A stretch of DNA of 64,000 nucleotides. Origin: Cacajao melanocephalus. Its lineage: Eukaryota; Chordata; Mammalia; Primates; Pitheciidae. Location: NCBI GenBank assembly GCA_963573385.1, contig CAUYLG010063058.1:1-64000 (forward strand). The letters run 5' to 3'. Each line of letters begins with the position of its first letter. Position 1 is the first letter of the stretch. Below the pieces are notes generated by a model. The model worked only from the letters and a program-made list of their open reading frames with translations, had not been told where the DNA came from and did not search any database. Positions 11,490 to 24,496 of this stretch are shown here, one piece after another. The translations under genes were made by a program, and so were the position numbers.

Positions 11490-14440
11490 GGACTAGAGAA
11501 TGCTTCGCCTCCCTCCCCACATTAATAAAGGCCTGTTTATAGCTGTTTCTTTTATATGATCCATCATATCTATCAAGAAAAGAAAGCCAAAAGCACAATG
11601 TTAAGTGAAAGGGAAAACATCAGAATCAGAAATGGTAGGGATGTTGGAATGGTCAGACTAGGAATTTAAAACAATGATAATATGCTAAGTGGGCTAATGG
11701 GTAAAATAGATAGCATGCAGGAACAGATGAACAGTTGTAAGCAAAGAGACAGGAATTTGAAGAAAGAACCAAAATTAAATGATAGAGATAAAAATCAGTG
11801 TAACAGAAATGAAAAATACCTTTGAAGGGCTTATTAGTATACTGGGCATGGCTGAGAAAATAATCCCTGAGCTCAAAGGTATCTCAATAGAAACCTTCAA
11901 AACTGGAAAGCATGGAGAACAAAGACAAAAACAAACAACAAATAAACCCAGAATATCAAAGGAGTGAGAGACAACTACAAAATATGAAGCAAATATGTAA
12001 TAAAAATGCCAGAAAAAGACAGAAAGGAACAACAACAAAAAACAATTGAAACAATAACGTCTGAGAATTTTTCCAAAGTAATGTCATACACCAAACCTCA
12101 GAACCAGGAAGCTTAGAGTACATTAGGAAGGAAAAATACCAAAAAACAAATAAACAGAAAACAACACTGAGGCATATTATTTTTAAACTACTAAAAATCA
12201 AAGATAAAAAATTCCAAACTGAAGCCAGAGGAAAAAACCACCCATAGAGGAACAAAGATAAAAATTAACATCTAACTTCTCAGAAACCATGCAAGTAAAA
12301 AAAATGACGGAATAAAATATTTGAAGTGTTGGGAATAAGCTCAGCAACACTGAATTCTATACCCTGTGACATTCAAAAGTCAAAGAAGAATAAATATTTT
12401 CTTAGAGAAGCAAAAATTGAGAAAATTTGTTGCCAATAAACCTGCATTGTAAAAAATATTCAAAGAAGTCCTTTGGAAAGATGGACAATAATACAGGTCA
12501 GAAACTTGGATCCTTATAGAGAAATGAGGATACACATGAATCCATAATGTATATGTTCCTAACAACAAAATATCAAACTATATGATGCAAAAACTGACAG
12601 AACTGCAAGAAGAAATAAATGAATCCGGTATTACAGCTGAAGACTTCAATTCTCCTCTATTAGAAATGAACAGATTGAGCAGGCAGAAAATCAGTAAAGC
12701 CACAGCTGAATTAAACAACAGTATCAATCAACTGTATATAATATCTACAGACTACTCCATCCAACGACTACAGAATATACATTCTTCTCAAACTCAATGA
12801 AACAATCATCAAAATACCTTATTTCAGGTCACTCAACAGACCTTGACTAATTTAAAAGAATAGAAATCATAAAATGTTTGCTTTCAGACCACAATTGAAT
12901 TAAACTAGAAATCAGTAACAGAAAGATAACAGAAAATTCTAAAATACATGAAGATTTAAAAATACTCTTGAATGACACATGAGTGAAAGAAGATATCTCA
13001 ATAGAAATGTTAAAATATTATGGACTAAATAAAAGTAAAAACACAACTTATCAAAATTTATGGGACACAATGAAAATAGTGCTTAGAGGGAAATGTACAG
13101 CATTCAATGCATATATTAAAAATGAAGAAATATCTAAAATTAATAATGTTTCCATTTTAGGAAACTAGGAAAAGCAGATGAAACCTAAAATAAGCAGAAA
13201 AAAAAAAAGAGAAAGAACACAAATAATAAAACAGAAAACAAGAAATCAATAGAGAAAAATCAACCAAAGCCAAAACCGATTCTTTGAAAAGATCAAAACA
13301 AGCAATAAGTCTCTAGAGAGGTTAACTAAGAAAAAAAAGAAAGAGGACACAAATTAATAATATCAGAAATGAAAGAAGGTTATCACTATAACCTATATTT
13401 TTAAAAAAGGAATATTATGAACAACTCTAAGCTTACAAATTTGATAACCTAGATGGAACAGATCAATTCCTTGGAAGACATAATCTGCGAAAACTCACAC
13501 AAGAAGAAATAAATAATTTGAATACATACATATTTTTAAAAACATATGCAATTATTAAGACCCTTCTAAAACAGAAGGAATCAGATTTAGATAGCTTCAC
13601 TGGGATAGTATTCTACCAAACACTTAGGGAAGAAATTATACCAATTTTCTATCATCTTTTTCAGAAAATAGAGAGGGAATACTTCTTAACTCATTCTCAT
13701 CAGCATTACCCTAATACCAAAACCACACAAAGATTTCAAAGGAAAACTACAAACCAATATCTCTCATGAATACAGATGCAAAAATCAATAACAAAATATT
13801 AGCAAACTCAGTCCAACAGTGTATAAAAAGTTACATAGCACGTACAAGTAGAATTCATCATAGCTATGCAAAGCTCATTGAACTTTTAATAATCAATTAA
13901 TGTAAACCATCACAATCAACAGGCTAAAGAATAAAAGTCACATGATCTTAGCAACAGATGCAGATAAAGTATTTGAGAAAATTTAACACCTATTTAGGAT
14001 AAAAACATGCAGTAAACTAGGAATAGAGGAAAACTTCCTCAACTTGATAATGAGTATCTACAAAAAATGTGTACTTAATATCACACTTAGTGGTAAGAAA
14101 TTAGAAGCTTGCCCACCAAGATCAGGAGCAAAGAAAGAATGTCCCCTCTCACTCCTCCTTTTCACCATTATATGGAAAGTCTTAGCTAATACAATAAGAA
14201 AAGGAAAGGTATATATTTTGTAAAGGAAGAAACAGAGCTTTTTTTTTGTTGATGGCATAATTGTCTATTTAGAAAATCTGAAAGAATTAACCAGGAAAGC
14301 CCTTGAACTAATATCTCATCACAGCAAGGTTTTACAGTACACAGTTAATATATGAAAATCAATTGCTTTCTTAGGTATCAACAAGGAACAAGTGGAACTT
14401 GAATTCTGAAACACAACAACTTTTACATTAGTATCCCACA
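11490..14440 (+). mobile_element. L1M, 5' part through ORF2 reverse transcriptase (decayed)
   Basis: A long old L1 in order: the segment leading to ORF1 (gatgttggaatggtcagac at 11640), ORF1 region (tttgaagggcttattagtat), its C-terminal part (aaaaccacccatagaggaac at 12235), ORF2 endonuclease region (aattctcctctattagaaatg), and RT region (gatagcttcactgggatag, then aggagcaaagaaagaatgtc with the conserved Q/R-G-C-P-L-S site decayed to a stop-ridden form). The 3' third of ORF2 and the 3' UTR are missing, and the ERVL gag fragment follows abruptly. Frames are broken throughout. Confidence 0.75.
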
Positions 14441-15235
14441 ATACTAGGTCTGTTTGCTTCTAGACCTATAACTGGACTAAAGCCCCAGCAGGCCCCTAGA
14501 GGTGAGGTTCAGAATGTGACCCACGAAGAGGTGCACTACACCTTAATAGAACTGCTTGAGTTTTCTAATTTATGTGGGCAGAAATCTGGAGAACAGGCCT
14601 GGGAATGGATATTAAGGATGTAGTATAAGGGTGGGAGGAACACAGAGTTGGATCAGGCTGAATTTATTGATTTAAGCCCACTAAGGAGGGATTCTGCATT
14701 TAATGTTACAGCTCAGGGAGTTAAAAATGGTTCTGATAGTTTATTTGCTTGGTTAGCTGAAATACGGATCAAAAGATAGACCACTGTGAGTGAGCTGGAA
14801 ATACCTGATCTCCCTTGGTTTAATGTAGAGGAAGGGATCCAAAGACTTAGATTGTTGGATGCTAGGATGTGGATTAGTAACTTTAGACCTACTCATCCCA
14901 GATGGGAGGGTCCAGAGGAAATACTCAATATTTTGTGAAATAGATTTGTGAGGGTAGCACCTGCATCCTTGAAGAGCTCTGTGATTGCTCTTCTCTGTAT
15001 GTCAAATCTTACAGTAGGAACCACAGTCACTCAATTACAAAATTTAAATGCAATGGGAATAATTGGATCCTGAGATGATGGGGGCCAAGTGGTGGCACTC
15101 AAATGTCACAGGCAAGATAGGCATAGTTACAGTAATGGACAGCAGAGGCAAAGCACCAATTAGAATAGTCTGACTCCTGTAGAGATCTGGCATTGGCTGA
15201 TTTTGTGTAGTGAGCAACGTAGACTGTGGAGTGGC
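14441..15235 (+). pseudogene. gag: ERVL gag-like remnant, plus strand
   Basis: One frame starting at about 14516 reads through THEEVHYTLIELLEFSNL and GEQAWEWILRM, stops at 14621-14623, continues with LDQAEFIDLSPLRRDSAF and DSLFAWLAEI, stops at 14777-14779, then runs through LEIPDLPWFNVEEGIQRL and PRWEGPEEILNIL to a third stop. The pattern is that of ERVL gag (capsid precursor). After about 15060 the trace becomes weak and ends near 15235. Gag would assemble the virus core; this copy is dead. It is oriented opposite to the pol remnant 3.5 kb to the left, so it is either a separate insertion or an inverted piece of the same provirus. Confidence 0.6.
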
Positions 15236-16374
15236 AGTGAAAAATAAGAGAAAAAAAAAATGATGTCCTGAAATCCAGGAAAGAACATTTTCAAGAAGGT
15301 GGGAGGGTTCGGCCATGTGAAATGCTGCTGAAAGGTTAAGGAGGACGAGGGAGGTCAGAGACTTGACTACTGGTTTTGTCAATACATAGAAAGTGGCTAA
15401 CCTTGATGCTGATACATTTAAGTAGAGTGAAGGGAATAAATAGCATTTGGTGTGGGTAAGAAGAAAATGTGAAAAGAGGAACAAATGGCTGAAAGAATTA
15501 ATAGTTGTTCATTTTCTTCCTATTTCAGATTTAACATGACTTATTTGAAAGTATCCAGTTAACTCATTTACAGATGAAAATGTGGATGATAAAGAAACCA
15601 CTAAATTCAAAGAGAAAGGTTTTCAAGTATCCAGTTCACTTTGTTCCTGAATATATTAAAGGTTAACAAGACTGCAGTTGGCTTAATAAATAAAGAATCA
15701 CTGCTTTTTCATCTGGGACATTTTTCTGAATCATAGGTACAAAGCCACATAAACATAGATCATAACAGACATCTATTTTCTTTCATGTTAAAATCACTGG
15801 TCTTCCCAACCACACAATGTAACGATAATTAGTTGTTATTATTAGTTTACTTCACCAGCATTATCTGTTTAGACAATCATTCATTGTAACTCTGTACAAG
15901 AAAGTATATCATTGTCCAAATCAAGGCAATAAGCCTAAAATGATAAATAAGGGTCTAATTCAATTTTGCTTTTATGACTCATGTCTAGTTCACAGTCATA
16001 GAATGACATAACACCTCAAATGGTCTGGAAGGCATACACAAGGAGCCATGAAATCTTGTTGCGATCTAAAATGAAGAGCTAAAACAATGTGGCTCAGGAC
16101 CAGAGCCCCACACACCAATAGCATAAACGCTGCAGCTCCCCTTGGAGAGATAACTTTGCTAATCAATTAGAATGCTACTAGTGCACAAGAAGAAAAGTGT
16201 TAGGGATGAAAAATGTACAAGCTATAGATAGGGAAACTGTAACTGCAAATATATTCAAGGTATATTCTGTGTCCTAAAGTTGCCTTGAAGAAAGGGATCG
16301 ATGAAGGTTAATCAGGTTAACTTCCTCACTAACGTCAAAGAATCTGGACCTTAGGTATTTTGCTAATATTTACT
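15236..16374. other. Mostly unrecognised; 15240-15480 resembles an ancient repeat
   Basis: 15290-15400 (gtgaaatgctgctgaaaggt) resembles a widespread ancient mammalian repeat that I cannot name safely. The remainder shows no gene or known repeat. Confidence 0.35.
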
Positions 16375-16570
16375 AAGTGTTGGTATGTGAAGGCACTGTA
16401 TAAATCCTTTATATGTATCATTTCATTTACTGTTCACAATCACCTTACAAAGCAATTACTGTTATCACTGCTATTTTCTAGTTCATGAAATAGAAGATCA
16501 GAATGCTTATGAGACTTGATTAAATTCACACAGCGAGAGATTAGTAAAGCTGTATTTGATCCCAAGCAGT
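16375..16570 (-). mobile_element. MIR SINE
   Basis: Reverse-complement MIR core: ggcactgtataaatccttta, catttactgttcacaatc, then the decayed gtcacacagctag-like block (attcacacagcgagag). Confidence 0.55.
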
Positions 16571-16679
16571 CAATATCTCCTTTCTCAACTCTTAACATCA
16601 TACTGATAAAAATATATAATATATAATAAAAATATATTGGAATTTCTATACGTGGCTACGCTGGCATTGTGATCTGGAA

Positions 16680-16800
16680 ATTAAGAGACGAATTTTATCT
16701 GAGGCCTGCCATTAACTCTCTAGGGGACTTTGGAACAGTCACTTAATCTAACTCAATCTCAGTTCAGACCATATTTTATGGCAACTGATGAGATAACAAT
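16680..16800 (+). mobile_element. MIR SINE fragment
   Basis: ctgccattaactctctaggg, gactttggaacagtcactta and tctcagttcagacc follow the MIR consensus order on the plus strand. Confidence 0.5.
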
Positions 16801-17869
16801 ATGAAGAATCATTAATTGCTATTATTGTGCCCATCTTCACCTATCCCTAAAAAAAATTTTACTAAATTCTATCTATACAAGTAAAGCTAAAAATACTGAG
16901 AATGACAGCTTCATCCCAGACTCTTGACTGACTGAGTGAGCTCATTTCATTCTAGCTGGATGCAAAAGAAAACAGTTTTTCTATTATTCTTTTTGCAGGA
17001 GAATCCAAATTACAACATTTCTAATCTTTAACCCAGAACATCCTTTTATTCCTAAAAATTTCTTCAAGAAAATGATTGTAAGGAGAGAAAAGCAATATAT
17101 ACAGTAAGGTTTAATTAAAAAAGAGAAAATCAAAACAACAAAAACTTCCATGCACAGCAAAGGACTGAAAGTTAAGTAAATTATAGGGCACCAATATGAT
17201 GAAATACTATGCAATTTACTAAATGAAGAATTCAATTTTAAAAGTGGGAAATGTAGAAGAGAAGGAAATCTATATACAATGCTTATGGTTATATGCATGA
17301 AAAAAATTGGAAAATAAATCTCTCAAGAAATGACATGCAGCATAGTTTGGGGGATTTTTCTCCATTATTTAAACATATTTTCTTAAAAATGTTTTATATT
17401 TATTTAAGAATACTCTAATTTTTTAAAAACATTAACAACTAAAACAACACTCCTTTCATATTCTCCACCCAAAAGCAAAAAAGCAACAAATCTCCCTCCC
17501 AATTCTTCCTTTATTTCTAGCCCCTATTTTGGCAAAGTGTTGACTTCTCTTTCTGGTAGATCTGCTTTAAGTATAAGATGTCAAATAGCTCAGTCAATTC
17601 TGAAAACGCTCAATAAAGGTTTTCCAGCAAGTTCAATCAGCTTGCAATTCCTGTCTGGGATTTGGCACTGCAGCTCAATTCTGACCTACCTGACACTCGG
17701 TTGCTGCTGTTAGGATACCACCAGTAATTCTTTCAAATCACCTCAGGACCATTCTTGACACATTTAATGTATTCGCACACACATGCAGTCTCTACTTTGT
17801 GCTAAGCACTGGAGATTCAATAATAAGCAAAAACTCATTTCCTGGGCTCACTGAAGTTACTAATATTGC
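16801..17869. other. No recognised feature
   Basis: About 1 kb. 17790-17870 (gtgctaagcactggagattc) has a common old-repeat signature of uncertain family. No exon-like frame. Confidence 0.35.
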
Positions 17870-18245
17870 CCTGCTCTGTTTAATTTTTTTTATTTTTAAA
17901 TGAAGATATATGTAACAACATTTTTGAAAAAGATATAAAACTCAACCATATTCCATCATCCTAACACAATGTTCTTTTGGTATATTGCCCTCCTGTCTTT
18001 GTCTTCATGCATACATATTTTATAATCTTATAATTACAGCATAAGAGGTAAAGTATAATACTGGGTTCAGAACTTTTCACCAGGATCATAAAGAGTTTTT
18101 CTGGTTTTTTATAGCTTTAATAATGATCATTTTTATACTTTTCTATATTCAACCATATATCCCATTCATTATTTGTCCTTTTTCAATTTCTGAGTATTTA
18201 GATAATTTTCAGATTTTATTTTCCATTTACCCTATACTATCAATA
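17870..18245. other. AT-rich, possibly a degraded LINE
   Basis: Text such as tataaaactcaaccatattc and atatcccattcattatttgt is reminiscent of degraded LINE 3' sequence; the assignment is weak. Confidence 0.25.
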
Positions 18246-18299
18246 ACACCAAAAAGAAAACAAAAACAACAAAAGAATGATTCTGACTCAGTACAACCT

Positions 18300-18506
18300 G
18301 GCTTTTACTTCTCTTTCTAGCTTCTTCTTTTCTCTCTCCTGACCTGCAAGTCCATGCTCAGGTTATAGTAATACCTGGAGGACCCAGAACTCCCTTAGGT
18401 TGTTCTGCCTCTATCCCTTCACAGATGCTCTCACACCTGCCAATGCGCATTTTTTCCCAAAATTGATTCCTAATTCTCCCATCTTCTTTGCCTAGAAAAC
18501 CCTTCC
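18300..18506 (+). mobile_element. L2 LINE fragment, left of MLT1
   Basis: Pyrimidine-rich L2 3'-type text (cctgcaagtccatgctcagg, ctagaaaacccttcctca). It is resumed after the MLT1 insertion at 18957. Confidence 0.45.
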
Positions 18507-18511
18507 TCATT
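18507..18511 (+). repeat. 5-bp TSD of MLT1 LTR, left copy
   Basis: TCATT; the same five bases follow the LTR at 18952-18956. Confidence 0.8.
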
Positions 18512-18951
18512 TGCTATGGTTTGAATATTTGTGTACCCTTCAAAATTCATGTTGAAACTTAATCCCCAATGCAACAGGATTATGAAGTGGAGCCTTTAGG
18601 AGGTGATGAGGCCATGACGGATCTGCCCTCATGAATGAGATTAGCGCCTTACAAAAAAGCTGGAGGAAAACAGCTGGGCCCTTTTTCCCCTCTGTCCTTT
18701 CTGCCATGTGAGAATACTGTTCACCCATTTTTGCCCTTTCGCCCTTCTGCCTTCTGCCATGAGGATGCAGTGATGATGCTTTGACAAGGCAGCATCTTGG
18801 AAGCAGAGAGGGAGCCTTCCCCACACGCTGAATATGGGATACTTGATCTTGAACTCCCCAGTCTCCAGAACCATGAGAAAATAAAGTTCTCTTGTCTATA
18901 AATTATTCAAACTCTGGTACTTGGTTATAGCAGCACAAATAGACTAAGACA
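18512..18951 (+). mobile_element. Complete solo MLT1-type MaLR LTR
   Basis: 440 bp with TG...CA ends (tgctatggtttgaat ... agactaagaca). It contains the MaLR order ttcatgttgaaacttaatcc, gccctcatgaatgagatt, tgccatgtgagaata, the polyadenylation signal AATAAA at 18880-18885 and ggttatagcagcac near the end. It is flanked by an exact 5-bp TSD, the size expected for MaLR/ERVL integration. No internal region remains, so it is a solo LTR formed by LTR-LTR recombination. Confidence 0.88.
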
Positions 18952-18956
18952 TCATT

Positions 18957-19165
18957 ATCTAGGCCTCAACTTAGATATTACTTTTTACAGGAAACTATTT
19001 TCAAACTCTTAAATTGAAAGTTAGCACAACAGGAGTGTTGTGCTGTTATTCACTCATCAACCCAGCAATGATGGCACTTGGTATTTAATTCTCCAAGTGT
19101 CTAAACGAGTCACCTATATCTACTGCCAAACTATTAAGTTCTGCAAGGGACGTATCTTTTTTTTT
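18957..19165 (+). mobile_element. L2 LINE fragment, right of MLT1
   Basis: Continues the L2 (ctcaacttagatattacttt, ttattcactcatcaaccca, taagttctgcaagggacg), the expected order after the pre-LTR part. Confidence 0.45.
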
Positions 19166-19169
19166 TTTT

Positions 19170-21022
19170 TCCATTCACTTTTTCTTCCTTTACGCATTCT
19201 CATTTCTTTATAAGACCTCACATTATTTTGTATTACCAAATATGCTCTAAATTCAAAATAGTTTATGCAACATAAATATAAATGATAAGGCATAATAAAA
19301 TGAGACCCATGTCATGTATCGACTACCTAGTACCATATTGTCTTTTTGTGCTTATTAGAATCTATAACAATATTTTGAATAAAACTAGTGAAAGTATCTT
19401 TTTCTTTTCCTAATTTTTCAAGGGAATGCTTTTAAAGCTTTACCATTAAATGTGATGCTTGTAGTAGGTTTTTGGCAAACAACATTTATTAGGTTAAGGA
19501 ATTTATCTTTTAACCTTAGTTTTCCCTAAGAATTTTTTTTATCATGAATAGATATTGAATTTATCAAATGTTTTTCTACACTTAGATAGGTATATGGTTT
19601 TTTCCATTTATCTGCTAATCTGGTGATTTGCATTTTAATAGAATTTCTAATGTTAAAATAACCTTGCATTTTAGGATTTAACCAATGTGTTTAACAGGTA
19701 TTATATTTTTAACACATTGCTGAATTGAGGATGCTCATATTTTGTTTCAAATACTTCATGCACATTCATGAGCGAAATGAACTTCTAATGTTTCTTATAC
19801 TACCCTTGCCTTGTTTTAGTATCAAGGTCATATTAACCTCATAGGAAAACAGTATACCCTCTGTAACTAAGCCTATACTTTGAAAAAAAAAATCTAAGAT
19901 ATTATCTATCTTTCAAGTGTTTTATAGAATTCATATGCAAAACCAATTGGGCCTAATATTTTGAGAAAAGGTTACCATTACTAATTCACTAATAAGATAC
20001 TTTTCTAGGTATTTTGTTCATTAGCTTTCTTTTCACATTTATCAGTATAAAATTCCTCCCCATACTTACATCGTCTCTTTTAATCATAGCTTTATCTATA
20101 GTTATGTCTTCTTTTTCATTCCTAACATCAATGTCTCTCTTCTTTAAATCTTGGTCAGTCTTCTCAGATATGCATTGATTTTAGTAGTTTTTCATTTTAA
20201 AATGCCTGTCAGTTTTATTAATTCTATTTGTTTTCTATTTTATAAACATGTCCTTTCTTATTCTTTTTTACTTTTGTGTGTTTTTGTTGTTCTTCTAATT
20301 TCTTAAACTGGATGCTTCTCACATTATTCTTTAGCCTTTTTCTTTTCTAATATAAGTACTTCCTCCAGGAAGTTTCCCGTAACCCACAAATTGGGTTTTA
20401 TATTCTATTTCCATCAAGATTGATACCTTAACCTATAGCTCTTTTAAGAGCTTTTTAAAATACAAATATTCAAGTGCATGCTGCTTTATTTTTGTTTCTT
20501 GGTGGTGCTGTTAATTTATAAATGAATTTTATTGTATCCACAATACAAGGTCTGTATGAAATCCAATTTCCGGAATTTGTTGTCAATTTTTACAAATCTT
20601 TCCTGCATGCTCAAAACAACATTTTATTCTCTGGCTCTTGGGATATATTTCCTGTGCCCATCAGATCAAGCTTATTAAGTGCATAGTTCAAATTCTCCCC
20701 ATCCTTTATAATTTTTGTCTATTTGATACATCAATTACTAAGAGAGAAGAGAGAGAATAAAAATCCCTTACTTCTCTTTGGAGTTCTGGCAATTGTTGCT
20801 TCATGTATTTTAAACCTATGTTATTAGCCAGTATTACCTCCTGGAAAATTATCTTTTTTCTTATTATATAGTTACTGTCTTTGTCTGTAGTAATGCTCTT
20901 TGCTTTAAAGTCTATTTTGTCTATTAGTAACAGACAGTTACTAATAGTATTTGCCTGTCATCTATCTTTGAATTCTCTGCCTTTCAACTATCCTCTGTTC
21001 TTATGTTTGATGTGTGTTCCCT

Positions 21023-21056
<34 letters not shown>

Positions 21057-22960
21057 CCACATGAAATTGACTGCCATTTTTTTTGTCTTGGTCATTTTTC
21101 ATAATCCCTGTGATCTCACTTATAATTAGTCTTCTATTTTTCTTTTAGTGTTATTTGCCTTGCTTTAACACAGCTTTATTTTTTAGTTCTCTTGCTTTCC
21201 TTTGCTGTGCTTATCGATTTGTTTTTCTTCCTTTGAGAAGTTTTATTTTTTGTCTTATAAACTTTTAAAAATTTAAAGTTAGTATGCTGACGTTATTGCT
21301 GAATAATAAAAGTATCTTAAAAGACCTTCATTCTAATCATGTCACAAAAATTCCACTATCGTGTTAATGTTGCTCACGATAGAAAGCATATCCTGCTTTA
21401 TTTAACTCTCAATATTTGACATTAGCATTATTGATTTTAATCATTAATTATTTTTCATTTATCCAAATTTTTACTCTCTTCTTTAGTCAACATACCTTAT
21501 ATCTTAGACCTTCCTTCTGGGATCATTTGCTTCTTTCTGAAGTACATGTACTGAACGTATTTTGTTGCTAACAAACACTGTTTCAGTTTTTTCTAAAAAT
21601 GTCTTTTCTTCTTGTTTTTGAAAGTATAGAATTGTAGATGGTTCCCCAGTTTTTTCTCAGTGCTTTGAAGCCAGTTGTCCAACAGCCACTTCTTTAATAT
21701 TTCTTTTTCTCTTGCTACTTTTATGTTGTTTTCTAAATAACAAAATTTCAAAAACCTCAATGGCAAGGTGCTTACAACTGGACTTGTTTTTAATTATTTT
21801 GTTTTGGATCCACTGGACTTCCTAAACCTGAAGATTTATGTGTTTATGTGATTTGGAAAACTTGCCCATGGTATTTTCAAATATTGCCTTTTCATCCTCT
21901 CCATAATCTTTACCTAGAAGTCATAGTGAGCATGTGTTGAACCTACTCGTCTAAACCTCTTATCTCTTAATCTATTTTTCTTGGGTTATGTCTCTTTCTC
22001 TTTCTGTTCTAGTCGTTATAACATTCTGCATCTCTTCGCAGTTGATTTTCTTTTCAGCTTTGTCTATTCTGATGTTCCCTTTTAGTTATATATTTAATCT
22101 AGAAGTTTTATTTAGTTTTTTTCCCAGTCTTTTTGGTTACCCTAAACTAATTTCTAGTTCTTAATTATGATTTTTATTTGCCCTTTTAAAAAATACATAC
22201 ATTTAACACATCTATTTTGTGTTCTGTTTTAGATCACTAAGTTTTTATGGGTCTGTTTCTGGTTTTTTGTCTTTTCTTTTCCTTCTTAGTTGCCTTACAT
22301 CCACAGTATTCTGTTTCCTTTTGTGCAGGATTTATTATTATTATTATCATAATTATGAGCTCATATTTGTAACTCTACTTACAGGAATCCTGTAGGAATT
22401 TCATGGCTTCTAAGTTCCTCTGAGAATATCTGCATTTATTTCTACCTAGGGACAGTACTACCTTTGTCCATTTTAAAGTAAAAATCTCAGTTACGGCTTT
22501 TCTGTTCCCAAATGTGTGACTTCAGTCCGCAGTCCCTCATGGGGGCTGACTGAGGCCACAGATTCTCAAAGGAAGCTTTTTCTCCACCTTCAATTAAAGC
22601 CAGTGCTGAAACCAACAAGTATCTCTCCTTTACGCCTCTGCAGAGTGTAATCTGAAAACCAGAATTTCCATGAATCCTTTGTGATTTCATGCTTTATCCA
22701 TATGGAGGAGGGTAGGCTGACTCGATGCCCTTCACTGTACTCATTCTTTGTCACTTGTCCTGCTGATAAGGTTGTTAAACCAAAACTATAAACCAATTAC
22801 TTGTATTAGCACATACTCCCGGAGAGCCTAAAGCTTCTGTGTTGCTCACTTCCATTGAGTTATGGTTCCATTCTTGCCCTGACCTTTCTGCCAAGCTCAC
22901 ACATATATTTAAATTGTCTTTTTAAAATTTTATATTATATGGCATTTTTAGTTGATTTGT
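19170..22960 (-). mobile_element. Minus-strand L1M/HAL1-like LINE, ORF2 to 5' region
   Basis: The reverse complement follows L1 order from right to left: 5'/ORF1-like sequence (22.96-21.8 kb), then ORF2. Signature plus-strand phrases are ccatttatctgctaatctgg, aaccttgcattttaggattt, tttgtttcaaatacttcatg, tttagtatcaaggtcatatt (all from the RT region) and caatctctgcc-like text near 20.97 kb. All frames are broken. A 29-base A run (about 21025-21053) interrupts it. Confidence 0.65.
21025..21053 (+). repeat. Poly(A) run
   Basis: About 29 uninterrupted A inside minus-strand L1 sequence, without an adjacent SINE body. Confidence 0.9.
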
Positions 22961-23110
22961 AAGAGGAGAGTTTCTGGCTCTCTATAACTGTCATATTTCC
23001 AAAATGGAAGCCATGAACACTGACTTTCTTGTTCACCATTGAATCCTAGTACCTAGTGTAGTGCCTGACATTAAGCAGACATTGTATGAAAACTTACAGA
23101 ATAAATGAAT
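22961..23110 (+). mobile_element. Probable L2 3' end
   Basis: accattgaatcctagtacct, tgcctgacattaagcagaca and cagaataaatgaat match the L2/MIR-type 3' ending. Confidence 0.45.
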
Positions 23111-23139
23111 TAGTTAAAATATTTGATATTGTGTGTATA

Positions 23140-23340
23140 ACATTTTGATTCTGAATCATTTCTTCAGGATAAATTCTGACAATTTGGAGTACTGGGTTCA
23201 AGGTATGAACAATATCTTACTATACACACTCCTATATTCCTTTCCAAAAAAGATATAAATGCACATAGTAGGTTAAAAGGTTAGTACTCATATTAGGTGT
23301 GCTTTAAATTTTTACCAAATGGTTAATAATTTGTTTCCTT
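23140..23340 (-). mobile_element. Probable L1M ORF2 fragment
   Basis: Plus-strand text caggataaattctgacaatt, tactgggttcaaggtatgaa resembles the reverse complement of an L1 ORF2-end region. Confidence 0.4.
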
Positions 23341-24008
23341 TCTTCCTCCGAGAAACATACATATCATCACTCATCTTTGTGGATGTAATGTGTGCTTCCT
23401 AATGACCTCTAAAGCGCTGAATAGAATGCTCTGTAGGTCAAAGAGTTTGCTTTGCTGCCAATCTTGAACATTACGGGACACAAAACAATTATTTGGCCCT
23501 ACTTTGTGATGCAAGAATTTCAAAGGCAATTTAATTAGTATGAAGAACGCATACTTTTTTCCTCATGAGACATAACTTCATTGCCTAGCTAAGGTTATGT
23601 CCTATCCTCAATTTTTCTCCTACCCAAACTACACTTACAGAATTTAGATAGAGAAAAACATAGTCTTCCTAATGTTTCTGACAACAGTTTTGACCATGAA
23701 AGGTTAAGTACCTCCATGGGCAACTTAAACTTATATGACTAGAATTTACAAACACAATAGACCAAGATCACTATTCTTATCCACACTAAAGGGCTGATAT
23801 TTTCCTAAAGAAAAAAAAAAGGCTCTCCTGTGTATTAATTAGCTGTGGTACTCACTGATATAGACAAGAATGTCTCCAGGGCCTGGTGCATCCTTTATTA
23901 TACAATTCAAGTGTAGAAAATCAATTTCAGGGTAACTCTATGCTGGGAAATTTTCTCTGGGGTTTCAGAAAAATGTAACTGGGACTTTGAGAGAGAACGT
24001 GATTCTAG
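23341..24008. other. No recognised feature
   Basis: Non-repetitive looking sequence without an exon-like frame. Confidence 0.4.
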
Positions 24009-24046
24009 CATGTGTATATGTGTGTGTGTGTGTGTGCACACGTGCA
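24009..24046. repeat. TG/CA microsatellite
   Basis: atgtgtatatgtgtgtgtgt followed by gcacacgtgcac; able to form Z-DNA-type alternation. Confidence 0.9.
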
Positions 24047-24484
24047 CAGGGAGCATAATATGGATGAGGTGTTCGGCGAGAATTTGCTGAATGGAATGAA
24101 AATAAATTAATACATAGGTAAAGGGTTTTTTCTGCTTGGCATAGAGGGATGTGATGGTTCAGAGATGATGCCATCTCACTCAAAATTCCAGGGTTCTTGG
24201 GAGACAGCAAAGATCACTTTCCTTCCCTCACTGCTATGATGATCCACCAGATCAGACAGCTTCCAGCACCCTCCTGTTCTTAGCATGCCCTCATGTCCAG
24301 TTCTCATCCAAGAGTCTGGACTCAAGCTGAGTATTCACTCTAATGTCTCTTCCTCGGGCTTGGGCAATTAGTCATGGACACAGCTTGAATCTGAACCCTA
24401 TTAAGTAGTTGTTGATAAATTGTTTGTCAAAGGCTAGTCTATTAGTTAGGACACTTATCATAACCAGTTGCTGAAACAACTGCG
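24047..24484. other. No recognised feature
   Basis: No gene or repeat recognised up to the L1 insertion site. Confidence 0.4.
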
Positions 24485-24496
24485 AAATCTCAGTGG

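Noticed and set aside
15044..15484. 146-codon minus-strand frame
   Set aside because: It is antisense to the gag-like remnant and the adjacent old repeat; no domain.
21025..21053. Poly(A) run as the tail of a processed pseudogene
   Set aside because: No gene-derived sequence or TSD lies on either side; L1M text continues on both sides.
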